Numbered from the stretch's first letter, positions 24,401-32,877 are shown. The stretch: 64,000 nucleotides of DNA from Petrolisthes cinctipes (GCA_033782935.1 JAWQEG010000495.1:1-64000), one strand, 5' to 3'. Program-made: numbers and translations. Notes: generated by a model from the sequence alone, not told the origin.

Positions 24401-26242
24401 GGCCGCCCTTCCACCGCCCTTCGGGCGGTTTGGAGCAGATCGGGTGGTGGGTGGATAGAAGGAAGGGAAGGAGGGAAGGAAGGGGGAGAGGGAGGGATGG
24501 TTTAGTGGTTAGATAAAATAAATGGATGGATGGATGATTAGTAATAGAGGTGGGTGGGTGAATAATTGGAGGTATTAGTCGTTTTTAAATGTTTATTATA
24601 TCAATCTTTCTCCCTCATTCAATAACTCCATCATTCTAATATTAGCATAATTAATAATATTTCCTTCTTTTTCTATTAATTGCGTCACTAAGCATTTTAC
24701 TGAAGTGCCTCCTGGTAAACGACATTTTTCACGACTCCGGTTGACGACAATAAATATGGCAATATTGAAAATCAATTTGACAAAAGTGAAACTCTATAGG
24801 ACAATAATGAGAATCAATATGACAATGGTGTTTGATACTGGAGCAGGAATCAAGAGCTCAAGAAAATATAGTACAAAATATTGGTATTTATTGAAAGAAT
24901 AACCGTTTTCCCGGTAGTTTGCCCAGGTTAGGTCCCGGTAGTCTGATGCGGTTTAGGTAAGGTCAGGTAAGGTAACGTCAGGCTAATTTCAAAATGCCCC
25001 ATTTGAATATGCCCTATCTTGGCAATAATGAAAATCAATTAGACAAAACTGAAACTCAATAGGACAATACTGAGATTCAATATGACAATGGTGTTTGATA
25101 CCGTAGCAGGAATCAAGACGTCAAGAAAATAAGTTACAAAAATATTCTACCACTCAGAAAATAAATATGGCAATAATGAAAATCAATTTGACAAAACTGA
25201 AACTCTATAGGACAATACTGAGAATCAATATGACAATGGTGTTTGATACTGGATTACAAAAATATTCTACCAATCTGAAAATAAATATGGCAATAATGAA
25301 AATCAATTTGACAAAAGTGAAACTCTATAGGACAATAATGAGAATCAATATGACAATGGTGTTTGATACTGGAGCAGGAATCAAGAGCTCAAGAAAATAA
25401 TGTACAAAAATATTGGTAATTATTGAAAGAATTACCGTTTTCCTGGTAGTTTGCCCAGGTTAGGTCCCGGTAGTTTGGCCAGGTTAGGTCCCGGTAGTCT
25501 GATGTGGTCTAGGTTAGGTTAGGTAAGGTCAGGTAAGGTCAGGCTAATTTCAAAATGCCCCATTTGAATATGCCCTATCTTGGAAATGGGGCATTTGTGG
25601 AGGAAATGCCATAGAAGAAAATAGTCTTAGAATGGTCTAAATAAGTGGGTAATGAAGGTAGAAAAACGGTATGCAATAACGGTAATTCATTCAATATTTA
25701 CCAAAATATTATACCAATATGGTAGAAATCAATCATAAAAATGGATAAAATGTAATAATATAGGTAAACGACAATATACTTACTGAGATAAGGCATAAAC
25801 AAATCGAATAATATCCGTGCTGTAGCCTTAAATTATGTTCATGAGCTGTTGATTTCTGGACCAGTATCCGATAATTTAATAATAGAATACGTGTTCTCAT
25901 TTTTAGGGGTAACTACTTTATTACTCATGGCGCTGCTGTACGCAAACCAATGAACCTAGGAAGCTTTAGTTTACAGATTCTGGTGTGTAAAATCAAGCTC
26001 TACAATTGTGTAAGAAAAAATTTACCTAAATGAAACTTTAAAATTGACCGTGTTTTTGCGAAAGGCTGAACTGTGGTATGGTGATTCCGTAGATTTTTCC
26101 CCTGTAATTTATTATTATTTCGCTAGCACGTTTCGTTATATGTGGTTTCGTTGTATGACCCCCCCTAAACCTGAACGGGATCAAGACTCACCTACATGCA
26201 AATTTTGAGGACACAAAGTTGGACGGTTTAGGCGTGCATCGC

Positions 26243-26277
<35 letters not shown>

Positions 26278-26350
26278 GAGAGAAGCTTGGCTTTATGTAT
26301 ATAGATGAGGTGCTGCAAAATCATACACGTGTTGTTTTTTATTACCAAAA

Positions 26351-26390
<40 letters not shown>

Positions 26391-27684
26391 GAGGTGCTGC
26401 AACATCATACACGTGTTGTTCTTAATTACCAAAATATTTACTACGATGGAAGGAAAGTGTTGGTGGATATTTTTGTTACTTGTATAATTATATGGCTTAC
26501 AAGAAAAAGTTAGCTATAATTATAAATGACACGAGCACATGACATTGTCGTCAAAACCTCTTGGTCAGAAAATTATTTATTAAAAAAACTGTAAAAAAAT
26601 AAATCCATTACAACAAAAATACAACAACCTTACAACATTACATCGAAGAGAAACACATATTATTTCACAACATATTGGCTGTCAAAGTTACCATTAAATA
26701 TCCCGTGGTGGTGTAGATGCAAGAAGGTCGTAGAATTTGCCTTGAGAACAAATTGGATATCTGGATTCCCATCGTCACAAAACAGACATCGACGATACAA
26801 CAACACTTTTTGCTGATTTCCCTCTGGTCTCGCAGCAGAAATATGAAATTATGGACATATATTAATTAATTAATTATATTTGAATTAGTTGAAGTGAAAA
26901 ATAAAAAAATGTATTTATTCGATTTAAGGGGGTGCGGGAATAGGGGGACATGCTGGGGGGGGGGAGTTTAGGGGGTGCTGGAGTAGGGGGACAGGCTTGG
27001 GGGGGGGGTTAGGGGGTGCTGGAGTAGGGGACAGGCTTGGGGGGGTTTTGGGTGGTTCGGAAGTAGGGGGACAGGCTTGGGGGGGTTTTGGGGCTTGCGG
27101 AAGTAGGGGGGACAGGCTTGGGGGGGCTAGGGGGGTGCGGGAATAGGGGGACAGGCTTGGGGGGGTTTTGTGGTGCTGGAGTAGGGGACAGGCTTGGGGG
27201 GGTTTTGGGGGGTTCGGAAGTAGGGGGACAGGTTTGGGGGGTGCGGGAGTAAGGGGGACAGACTTGGGGGTTGGGGTTAGGGGGGTGCAGGAATAGGGGA
27301 CAGCCTGTTTACCCACCCCAAGCCTGTCCCCCTATTCCCGCACCCCCCCGCACCCCCCCCCCCTCACCGCAAGCCTGTCCCCCTACTCCCGCACCCCCTT
27401 AAAGGAAGAGTATAATTTTGGCACTGTACATTGGAGTGCCTTGATTCCTCCAAAGTATGCCAGAAAACAACAGGACCAGATGGACTAAATATAATGGTGT
27501 CCTGTTGTTGCTTGGAATAGTTTGGAGGAATCATTATATCCAAAAAAATGTCAAAACTATACCCTCTCCTTAAATGTTATGATTATTGGTACAGCCACAA
27601 TCAAATATCCACCAACACTTTCCTTCCATCGTAGTAAATATCTTGGTAATAAAGAACAACACATGTATGATTTTGCAGCACCTC

Positions 27685-27715
<31 letters not shown>

Positions 27716-27759
27716 TCTTGGTAATAAAGAACAACACGTGTATGATTTTGCAGCACCTC

Positions 27760-27790
<31 letters not shown>

Positions 27791-28671
27791 TCTTGGTAAT
27801 AAAGAACAACACGTGTATGATTTTGCAGCACCTCATAATAATAATAATTGAGGGGGTTGAGTTGACGTAAGGTGTTGTTGTATGATTATATTTCGATATG
27901 ATACTGATTTATTTGCACGATGGAAGGAAAGTGTCGGTGATTATTTGATTGTGGCTGTACCATCAAAGAATTTCCACCTTAAAGAAACCAAAATTCACCC
28001 AGGAATAGAGTGAGGTTAGGTTAGGTTAGGTTAGGTTAGGTTACCAACACAAAACGTCCCCCTTAAAGAAACCAATACTCACCCAGGAAGAGAGTGAGGT
28101 TAGGTTAGGTTAGGTTAGGTTAGGTTAGGTTAGGTTACCAACACAAAACGTCCCCCTTAAAGAAACCAATACTCACCCAGGAAGAGAGTGAGGTGTATAG
28201 CATGTATTGTATTCCTGAGGCTGGGATGAAGGAGGACTGCTCTGGGATGGGTCGTCGTTCCTCCAACTACAACCACACGTGTGTCTGCCAGTTTCCACAG
28301 TCCATTACGTTCTAACAAGCTATATGGAAACAGCAGATATAATTATATATATTCCCCCTTCTTTTTTTTAACATTGATTCTAATTTAATAACTGATTTGT
28401 GTTATATTATTTCAATCTGTAACGAGTACAGCCACAGTCAATCAAATAACCACCGACACTTTCCTTCCATCGTGCATATAAATCAGTATCATATATAAAT
28501 ATATTCATACAACAACACCTTACGTCAACTCAACCCCCTCAATTATTATTATTATGAGGTGCTGCAAAATCATACACGTGTTGTTCATAATTACCAAGAT
28601 ATTTATTATTATCATTATTATTATTATAAGGTGCTGCAAAATCATACACGTGTTGTTCTTAATTACCAAGA

Positions 28672-28717
<46 letters not shown>

Positions 28718-29007
28718 GAGGTGCTGTAAAATCATACATACACGTATTGTTCATAATTACCAAGATATTGTTTACTACGATGGATGGTGGAAAGTGTCGG
28801 TGGATAAATATTTGATTGACTGTTGCTGTACTATTGGCCACAAAGAATTCGTACACACGTTGTTGTTTTCGAGGCTTTACAACATAGAGAAATTATAACA
28901 CTACGTAAATACAACACAACATTATTATTATTATTAGGTTTGCTGTTTGGCTAATCACAGAGTCACTTGGTAGACCATTCATTGCAGTACTTCCAAAATA
29001 ATGAATG

Positions 29008-29084
<77 letters not shown>

Positions 29085-30872
29085 TAGTCTGTGTAAGAAT
29101 TCATGTGGCCAACTGTACAACACGTGAACCCAAGTACAGTTGGACACATGAATGGGTGGTACAGCCCAGGTGAAAGATACTTGTCCCATTTGAGTAACCA
29201 GTGTCTATTATTAGGTACTTGCTTTTTATTACCATCCTCAATACTGACTTCTGCCCCTCCTATTTACCTACCTAACCTAACCTAACCAACACAACCCACC
29301 TAACCTAACCTAACCAGTGTCTATTATCAGGTAGTTTCTTTTTATTACCATCCTCAATACTGACTTCTGCCCCTGATGTCTCCTATTTGGCACTAATAAG
29401 AAACTTGATAATGGGAGAAACTGACCATCTTTCACTTGGGCTGTACCACCCATTCATGTGTCCAACTGTACATACCTAAACATCAAGTCGGTGTTATTGC
29501 TGTTGTTGTTGTTGTCAAGAAGAAGAATCAGAGCTCGACACGTTGTTTTATGGTCACCCCACAAGGCATTAAGTAGTGGTTGTTGTTGTTGTCGCTGCAG
29601 GTCATCTGTTGTAGTTGTTCCATTCGTCACCAGTATTCCAGAACTGACTTGTCTGTTGTTGGCAGGTATTGTTTTAAAGGGGGAAGTTTGTTTGTTTTGT
29701 GTTGGTAAATCTGGAGCAAAAACCGAATCCAGCCTCCAAACTATTCCAAGCAACAGAACACTTCTCTTTTTTTCTTTTTTGCAACTGAATCCTCCAAACT
29801 ATTCCAAGCAACAGAACACTATTATTTTTTTTCTGTTTCCTGGCATACTTAGGAGGAATTTGGAGCAACTGACTCCTTCAAACTATTCCAAGCAACAGAA
29901 CACCATTATTTTTGCTCTTCTGGTCCTGTTGTTTCCTGGCATACTTTGGAGGAATCAAGGCACTCCAATGTACAGCCACAATCAAATATCCACCGACACT
30001 TTCCATCCATCGTAGTAAATATCTTGGTAATAAAGAACAACACGTGTATGTTATTGCAGCACCTCATTATAATAATTGAGGGGGTTGAGTTGACGTAAGG
30101 TGTTGTTGTATGATTATATTTTGATATGATACTGATTTATTTGCACGATGGAAGGAAGGTGTCGGTGGTTATTTGATTGTGGCTGTACATGGCAGTAGAA
30201 AAAAGGAAAGCAAACAAAAGACCCCCCCCCCCAACACCATAAAAAATATAAACAGAGGTTATGTGAGTAAAACTGTTTATCATGTTCATCATTAATCAAT
30301 AACTATTTACCTGATAACTTCCGGGACAATTGGTTTAGGGGGGAGCGGGGGCTTTTGAGGGGTGCGGGAGTAGGGGGACAGGCTTAAGGGGGCGTGGGGG
30401 GGTTTGAGGGGTGCGAGAATAGGGAGACAGGCTTTCTACCCCCCCCAAGCTTGTCCCCCTATTCCCGCACCCCCCCAGCCCCCCCCCCAAGCCTGTCCCC
30501 TACTCCCGCACCCCTCAAAACCTCCCGCACCCCCCTAAACCCCCACCAAGCCTGTCCCCTACTCCCGCACCCCCCAAACCCCCAAGCCTGCCCCCTACTC
30601 CAGCACCACCCAAACCTCCCCCCCCCCTTAAACCTGTCCCCCTATTCCCGCACCCCCTTAATTACTATTTACCTGATAACCTCCGGGACAATTGGTGAAT
30701 GTAATGTGTGGGTCATAAGCACAAGGTGACACCCAGGAGGAATATGCTTATCCACAACTTGACCCACTAACACTCCCAGCAGCTGTTGTTGTGTCTCTGC
30801 CATGCCTGTAGACGTCCCCTTCACCACCACCACTGCCACCAGAACCAGTTGTTGGCTCCACCACTTGTCCAT
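15600..30872 (-). CDS. ionotropic receptor IR-2, complete 11-exon gene
   Basis: Divergent ionotropic receptor, a plasma-membrane ligand-gated cation channel subunit. Exons (5' to 3'): 30872-30673, 29652-29476, 28319-28177, 26823-26692, 24134-23969, 23364-23126, 20193-20006, 19259-19023, 17426-17248, 16419-16257, 15716-15600. Together they give 1941 nt, 646 codons plus stop, with matching phases at all ten junctions. Approximate residues: signal peptide 1-25; amino-terminal domain to ~215; S1 218-345; M1 [19 protein letters not shown] ~355; pore [15 protein letters not shown] ~395; M3 [20 protein letters not shown] ~420; S2 440-605; M4 [20 protein letters not shown] ~625. It resembles crustacean variant IRs annotated as probable glutamate receptors. 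Ligand and tissue are unknown. No stop or frameshift was found, so it appears functional despite introns full of MITEs. Confidence 0.92.
15873..15937 (-). repeat. echo copy of IR-2 exon 10 3' edge and donor
   Basis: On the - strand it reads CACACCTCACCAACATAGAT then ATG|GTGAGAGAA. The real edge at 16257 is CAGACCTCACCAATACAGAA then ATG|GTGAGAGAA. The match runs out to a TTAA-type sequence. Confidence 0.75.
15938..16229. mobile_element. family D MITE in IR-2 intron 10
   Basis: Ends in CCCGCACCCCCTTAA at 16229; the left end is degraded to GTTAGCGTAGGGGG. It lies between two copies of the exon 10 3' edge. Confidence 0.7.
16257..16419 (-). CDS. IR-2 exon 10: end of S2
   Basis: Acceptor CATCAACAG, donor ATG|GTGAGA, phases 2 to 0. 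Encodes [20 protein letters not shown] and [20 protein letters not shown], a standard IR pre-M4 sequence. Confidence 0.9.
16470..16766. mobile_element. family A MITE
   Basis: Both TIRs, two internal units. Its right TA joins directly to a partial family C element. Confidence 0.85.
16767..16895. mobile_element. family C MITE, truncated
   Basis: CATTGGAGTGCCTTGATTCC through GATTTACCAAGAC; the TTAA ends are missing. Confidence 0.7.
16910..17246. repeat. ATAGATATATGT minisatellite with an embedded exon edge
   Basis: About 25 units of GTATAGATATAT. At 16968-17008 it carries AAAAGAAACATACATACCTG plus AACCCATCCAA, a copy of the exon 9 3' edge and donor found at 17229-17266. Confidence 0.85.
17248..17426 (-). 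CDS. IR-2 exon 9: S2
   Basis: Acceptor CTTTCAG, donor GTTCAG|GTATGT, phases 0 to 2. Encodes [20 protein letters not shown] and [20 protein letters not shown]. Confidence 0.9.
17545..17711. mobile_element. family C MITE, complete
   Basis: TTAAGGGGGAAGTTTTGTG to AATTACCACCTTAA, 167 bp, TTAA at both ends. Confidence 0.85.
17921..18156. mobile_element. family D MITE
   Basis: TTAAGGGGGTGCGGG to CCCACACCCCCTTAA, TTAA at both ends. It interrupts the open frame to its right. Confidence 0.8.
18157..18382 (-). pseudogene. exon-like open frame of unknown identity in IR-2 intron 8
   Basis: Open on the - strand from acceptor-like TTTTTCAAG at 18383. It reads [20 protein letters not shown] then PTPIW-type hydrophobics, [20 protein letters not shown] and [12 protein letters not shown], where family D breaks it at TTAA. 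IR-2 exons 8 and 9 join in phase without it, so it is not part of the main transcript. It may be a relic exon of another receptor or an alternative exon; no family was recognised. Confidence 0.35.
18680..19022 (-). repeat. tandem echoes of IR-2 exon 8 3' edge
   Basis: Five ~62-bp units, each reading on the - strand GGA(G/A)AATGGAGGT(G/C)AATAGC then AAGAGCAATTTGTTTTT. The real junction at 19023 is GGAGAATGGAG|GTTAGTAACT followed by AAGAGCAATTTT. The array thus repeats exon end, donor and early intron. Confidence 0.85.
19023..19259 (-). CDS. IR-2 exon 8: M3 and first part of S2
   Basis: Acceptor GTGACACAG, donor ATGGAG|GTTAGT, phase 0 at both ends. Encodes [40 protein letters not shown] and [20 protein letters not shown]. 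Confidence 0.93.
19418..19590. repeat. GATA/GACA microsatellite
   Basis: Imperfect TAGATAGA units with ACATAGATAG variants. Confidence 0.85.
19675..20004. mobile_element. family A MITE at the IR-2 exon 7 donor
   Basis: Both TIRs; the interior is partly duplicated but lacks long ATT tracts. The TA of its exon-proximal end is bases +2/+3 of the splice donor, CAG|GTACAGCC. Confidence 0.87.
20006..20193 (-). CDS. IR-2 exon 7: M1 and pore loop
   Basis: Acceptor CTAATGTACAG, donor GGACAG|GTACAG, phases 1 to 0. Encodes [20 protein letters not shown], then [20 protein letters not shown] and [10 protein letters not shown]. The donor is completed by a MITE terminus. Confidence 0.92.
20222..20490. repeat. 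~135-bp tandem duplication
   Basis: Two diverged copies of ACTGTGTAGCAAAGTAAAGG..GAATGGCTGTTTTACAATTA. Confidence 0.7.
20488..21666. mobile_element. ~1.2-kb TIR element of unknown superfamily
   Basis: Left CTTTGGGGGACTCCAAGCTC / GGAA pairs with right TTCCGAGCGTGGAGACCCCT. The flank TTTAGCAAGCAGAATTTTT continues a sequence seen at 20347, which supports insertion. The longest frame (20937-21209, +) resembles no transposase I recognise. Confidence 0.5.
21958..22492. repeat. interstitial TTAGG array with a higher-order unit
   Basis: Long GGTTA tracts broken regularly by GGTCCAGTTTA and AGGGATTAAGTTAGGTTAGA TCAGG blocks, forming a higher-order repeat. Confidence 0.85.
22611..23103. mobile_element. 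family H TIR element with tandem interior
   Basis: Left CTCGCAATCCAAAATATGTA / TCCAGG mirrors right CCTGGATACAAATTTTGGAT / TGCGAG. The interior has five ~80-bp units (ATGAAACAGTATAAGTGTTG..). It ends about 20 bases from the IR-2 exon 6 donor. A partial copy is at 32207-32420. Confidence 0.8.
23126..23364 (-). CDS. IR-2 exon 6: S1 ligand-binding half
   Basis: Acceptor TTTTTTAAG, donor TTGAGA|GTAAGT, phases 2 to 1. Encodes [40 protein letters not shown] and [20 protein letters not shown]. Confidence 0.92.
23365..23960. other. IR-2 intron 5, no recognised feature
   Basis: AT-rich intron with A-runs and a TATA tract near 23920; nothing else seen. Confidence 0.5.
23969..24134 (-). CDS. IR-2 exon 5: start of S1
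   Basis: Acceptor TTTTTACAG, donor GTGTC|GTAAGA, phases 1 to 2. Encodes [40 protein letters not shown] and [14 protein letters not shown]. Confidence 0.92.
24211..26472. mobile_element. family A MITE split by a 1.95-kb insertion
   Basis: The left half (24211-24334) ends in ATTATTATT. The right half resumes at 26288 with GAGGTGCTGCAAAATCATAC and runs to GGAAAGTGTTGGTGGATATT, losing the last bases of the TIR. Confidence 0.75.
24335..26287. mobile_element. Helitron-like non-autonomous element
   Basis: Begins ACTAGCTGCTCCGCCGCCCT with GC-rich hairpins (CCGCCCTTCGGGCGG twice). Ends with a CA microsatellite and AGAAGCTTGGCTTTATGTAT ATAGAT. The ACTAGCT..ATAGAT ends and the adjacent microsatellite recall Helitron-like Lep1/MINE elements of insects; this is inference from memory. 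It contains CAATAATGAAAATCAATT repeats and modules shared with 10.36-11.1 kb. Confidence 0.5.
26692..26823 (-). CDS. IR-2 exon 4: end of amino-terminal domain
   Basis: Acceptor GCGAGACCAG, donor TTTAATG|GTAACT, phase 1 at both ends. Encodes [20 protein letters not shown] and [20 protein letters not shown]. Confidence 0.85.
26924..27402. mobile_element. family D MITE, internally expanded
   Basis: TTAAGGGGGTGCGGGAATAG to CTCCCGCACCCCCTTAA, TTAA at both ends. The GGGGACAGGCTTGGGGGG block is repeated about eight times. Confidence 0.82.
27428..27535. mobile_element. family C MITE, truncated
   Basis: ACATTGGAGTGCCTTGATTC through GGAATAGTTTGGAGGA. Confidence 0.7.
27590..27959. mobile_element. family A MITE
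   Basis: Both TIRs; three regular ATT/CACGTG units. Confidence 0.87.
27972..28176 (-). repeat. echo copies of IR-2 exon 3 3' edge with TTAGG
   Basis: Two copies (around 27980 and 28060) of the real edge at 28156-28190. The - strand reads CTCTCTTCCTGG|GTGAGTATTG, with the first copy diverged to GTGAATTTTG. Each is followed by TTAA and family C terminal sequence, and TTAGG runs separate the units. Confidence 0.8.
28177..28319 (-). CDS. IR-2 exon 3: amino-terminal domain
   Basis: Acceptor TCCATATAG, donor CCTGG|GTGAGT, phases 2 to 1. Encodes [20 protein letters not shown] and [20 protein letters not shown], matching the usual IR sequence before the YRRCL exon. Confidence 0.87.
28427..28830. 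mobile_element. family A MITE, diverged
   Basis: Both TIRs with small insertions; three internal units. Confidence 0.75.
29012..29082. repeat. CT microsatellite
   Basis: About 35 uninterrupted CT units. Confidence 0.95.
29135..29470. mobile_element. family B MITE at the IR-2 exon 2 donor
   Basis: Both TIRs and TA ends. The exon-side end lies in the donor sequence TTTAG|GTATGTACAGTTG. A second inverted TIR fragment lies just left at 29101-29118. Confidence 0.85.
29476..29652 (-). CDS. IR-2 exon 2: amino-terminal domain
   Basis: Acceptor CAACAACAG, donor TTTAG|GTATGT, phases 2 to 2. Encodes [40 protein letters not shown] and an Asn-rich [12 protein letters not shown] tract from a trinucleotide expansion. 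[14 protein letters not shown] is a recognisable IR ATD motif. Confidence 0.87.
29674..29970. mobile_element. family C MITE with internal triplication
   Basis: TTAAAGGGGGAAGTTTG to GGCACTCCAATGTA. The AACTGAATCCTCCAAACTAT / TCCAAGCAACAGAACAC block occurs three times. Family A is inserted at its distal TA. Confidence 0.75.
29971..30187. mobile_element. family A MITE, short form
   Basis: Both TIRs, one CACGTG unit, almost no ATT expansion (217 bp). It shows the probable ancestral size. Confidence 0.85.
30290..30334 (-). repeat. echo copy of IR-2 exon 1 3' edge and donor
   Basis: The - strand reads CCAATTGTCCCGGAAGTTAT CAG|GTAAATAGTT, against the real edge with GGAGGTTATCAG|GTAAATAGTA at 30673. 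A family D MITE separates the two. Confidence 0.8.
30335..30661. mobile_element. family D MITE in IR-2 intron 1
   Basis: GC-rich family D body, right end CCCGCACCCCCTTAA at 30661. Its TTAA lies nine bases beyond the exon 1 donor. Confidence 0.75.
30673..30872 (-). CDS. IR-2 exon 1: start codon and signal peptide
   Basis: ATG at 30872-30870; an in-frame TTG just upstream is not used here. Encodes [20 protein letters not shown] (hydrophobic signal peptide), then [20 protein letters not shown] and [18 protein letters not shown]. Donor ATCAG|GTAAAT, phase 2. Confidence 0.87.
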
Positions 30873-30907
30873 CAAATCTTAATTGGATATAAAGACACGG
30901 ATGTATG

Positions 30908-31036
30908 TACAGCCACAATCAAATATCCACCGACACTTTCCTTCCGTCGTGCAAATAAATCAGTATCATATCAAAATATAATCATACAACAACACCTTAC
31001 GTCAACTCAACCCCCTCAATTATTATTATTATGAGG
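30908..31036. mobile_element. family A MITE, truncated
   Basis: Left TIR and TCAACTCAACCCCCTCAATT interior only, just upstream of the IR-2 start codon. Confidence 0.75.
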
Positions 31037-31111
31037 TGCAGGGTTAGTAAATTTTGGCTTAAATAATGCACTAATAATTATGTGTAATAAAATTTCGGTA
31101 TTATTACAGAA

Positions 31112-31756
31112 GTACACTCGTGATACATAATTTCTGACCAGAGTGTGAGGAGCAGAAAGCTTCGAATCGCCTCATGGTATTGCTCATTTCCCCACCCAGT
31201 ACACCTATAGAGGCCGAGTTCGAATGCAGGGTTGTATAATATATGGGTGCCTGCCGTTCGTCTCTGGTCAGGGATTACGTATTGTAGTGCCCACGGTGTT
31301 AAGAACAGCGACACATTAATTTTCTTTAGTTTATTCACAATTCACCACCACCATAATTTATTCCCAAGAGGTAAATGCACTTGTATAAAGTCACTGGAGA
31401 ATTAGAAGGACGTAGAACGATTAAACTTTCCACAATGGCAAGGAGGCTTGTCAGGAGGACGACTTGGGGGTCGGTCGAGAGAGAGGACCGGTTGTAGTGG
31501 TGATGTGTGTTGCTCTCTGCCTTTTTCCAGATTTCCAGCGCTTATATACTTTTGAGTCGAAGCTTCACTAGCCTGATTGGTTTCACAAGACTTTGAATGA
31601 ACTAACCGATGCGCACGCGTGAAACCTGTGAATTGCCGTTGTGGTAGTTTAGTGTGTTGTGGTGGTTGAGTGTGTGTGAATTGTTGTTGTGGTGGTTTAG
31701 TATATGTGAACTGTCGTTGTGGTGGTTTAGAGGCACCACAGTATCACGAGTGTACT
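31112..31756. mobile_element. family F element interrupted by a solo LTR
   Basis: TACACTCGTGATACATAATT at the left, ATCACGAGTGTAC at the right. The right arm (CGTCTCTGGTCAGGGATTAC GTAT) is split from its TIR end by 31283-31740. Confidence 0.8.
31283..31740. mobile_element. solo LTR (458 bp)
   Basis: Starts TGTAGTGCC and ends GGCACCACA (TG..CA with short inverted ends). It is flanked by the 4-bp direct repeat GTAT at 31279-31282 and 31741-31744, and removing it restores the family F end. A TATATA lies near 31543. The superfamily (Gypsy or Pao) is not determined. Confidence 0.75.
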
Positions 31757-32030
31757 GGGTCAGAAGAGAAGCTATGGTACCAACATCACCACCACGAAGC
31801 TCTCCACTGTCTCATCTGGTGTACGTGTGTGTGTGTGTGTGTGTAACTCCACTTGTCTCCTGTATAGTGACGTGTATAAATAAGGTGTGGGTCATCTAGT
31901 GGGACAGAAGAGAAGCTACGGTACCAACATCACCACCACGAAGCTCCACTGTCTCATCTGGTGCGACACACAATAATCTCAGGGCCTCACAAGAGTCACG
32001 GGCTACTGACACCCTACAGTCCCGAGGTTG
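31756..32030. repeat. 65-bp direct repeat around a GT microsatellite
   Basis: AGAAGAGAAGCTA(T/C)GGTACC AACATCACCACCACGAAGCT occurs at 31757 and 31905. The block between them (CTCCTGTATAGTGACGTGTA TAAATAAGG) recurs in reverse at 41195-41240. Confidence 0.65.
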
Positions 32031-32206
32031 AAGTATAAAAAAATAAAAAAATAAAATAAAATATTATATATCACTGTGGTTTTTTTAACTTGGTGTCATG
32101 GACTTTTTTAATTAGTCTATTATGAGTTTGGTCTGCGTGGCAAACTCGCTTCATTTATTCAAGTTTTTATATCGACGATTTTTAAGTATGCGAGTTGAAA
32201 GTACAG

Positions 32207-32422
32207 AACACTCGCAATCCAAAATATGTATCCAGGCTTCCTTCGAATAGCCTGATCGAGTATTAAGCGAGCTCAAGCAAATATGAAACAGGATAAGAGT
32301 TGTAATTGGTTCACTAGTATGTCAAATGATTCGAAACTTCAACAACAAGACCTGGATACAAATATGAAACAGTATAAGAGTTGTAATTGGTTCACTAGTA
32401 TGTCAAATGATTCGAAACTTGT
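32207..32422. mobile_element. family H element, truncated
   Basis: Left TIR and two tandem units, cut into a family A remnant (GTGGCTGTA) next to family C. Confidence 0.7.
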
Positions 32423-32568
32423 GGCTGTACATTGGAGTGCCTTGATTCCTCCAAAGTATGCTAGGAAACAACAGGACCAGAAGAGCAAAAATAATAGTGT
32501 TCTGTTGCTTGGAATAGTTTGAAGGATTTGGTTGCTCTAGATTTACCAACACAGAACTTCCCCCTTAA
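32423..32568. mobile_element. family C MITE, truncated at one end
   Basis: ACATTGGAGTGCC to ACTTCCCCCTTAA. Confidence 0.7.
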
Positions 32569-32877
32569 GGACCCGTGTGTGATCGGGTATGCAAGTTGGT
32601 GTCTTCTGATTCCTCCTGATTCCTCCTGATTTTACAGTGGTATTCGTTTATGAGCTTCCTAACTAACACCACACTTATTTTCCAAACATCATTTTCCAAA
32701 AGCTGAGTATCCGTATTCCCAAAATCTATCAAAACAGTTAGATAATAATAATCACTGTATAGTTTATTCACCAAATTCATTAAATAATTCACCCATAAGT
32801 TATTAACACGGCTAACATTCTTTCGTTTGCGTGCTTACAAACCAATACCAACCACAGTGGAATCGACCCTATGCCAC
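32569..32877. mobile_element. reverse copy of the 3641-4168 element
   Basis: TAACATTCTTTCGTTTGCGT and CCACAGTGGAATCGACCCT match the left end of that element in reverse complement. Confidence 0.65.
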
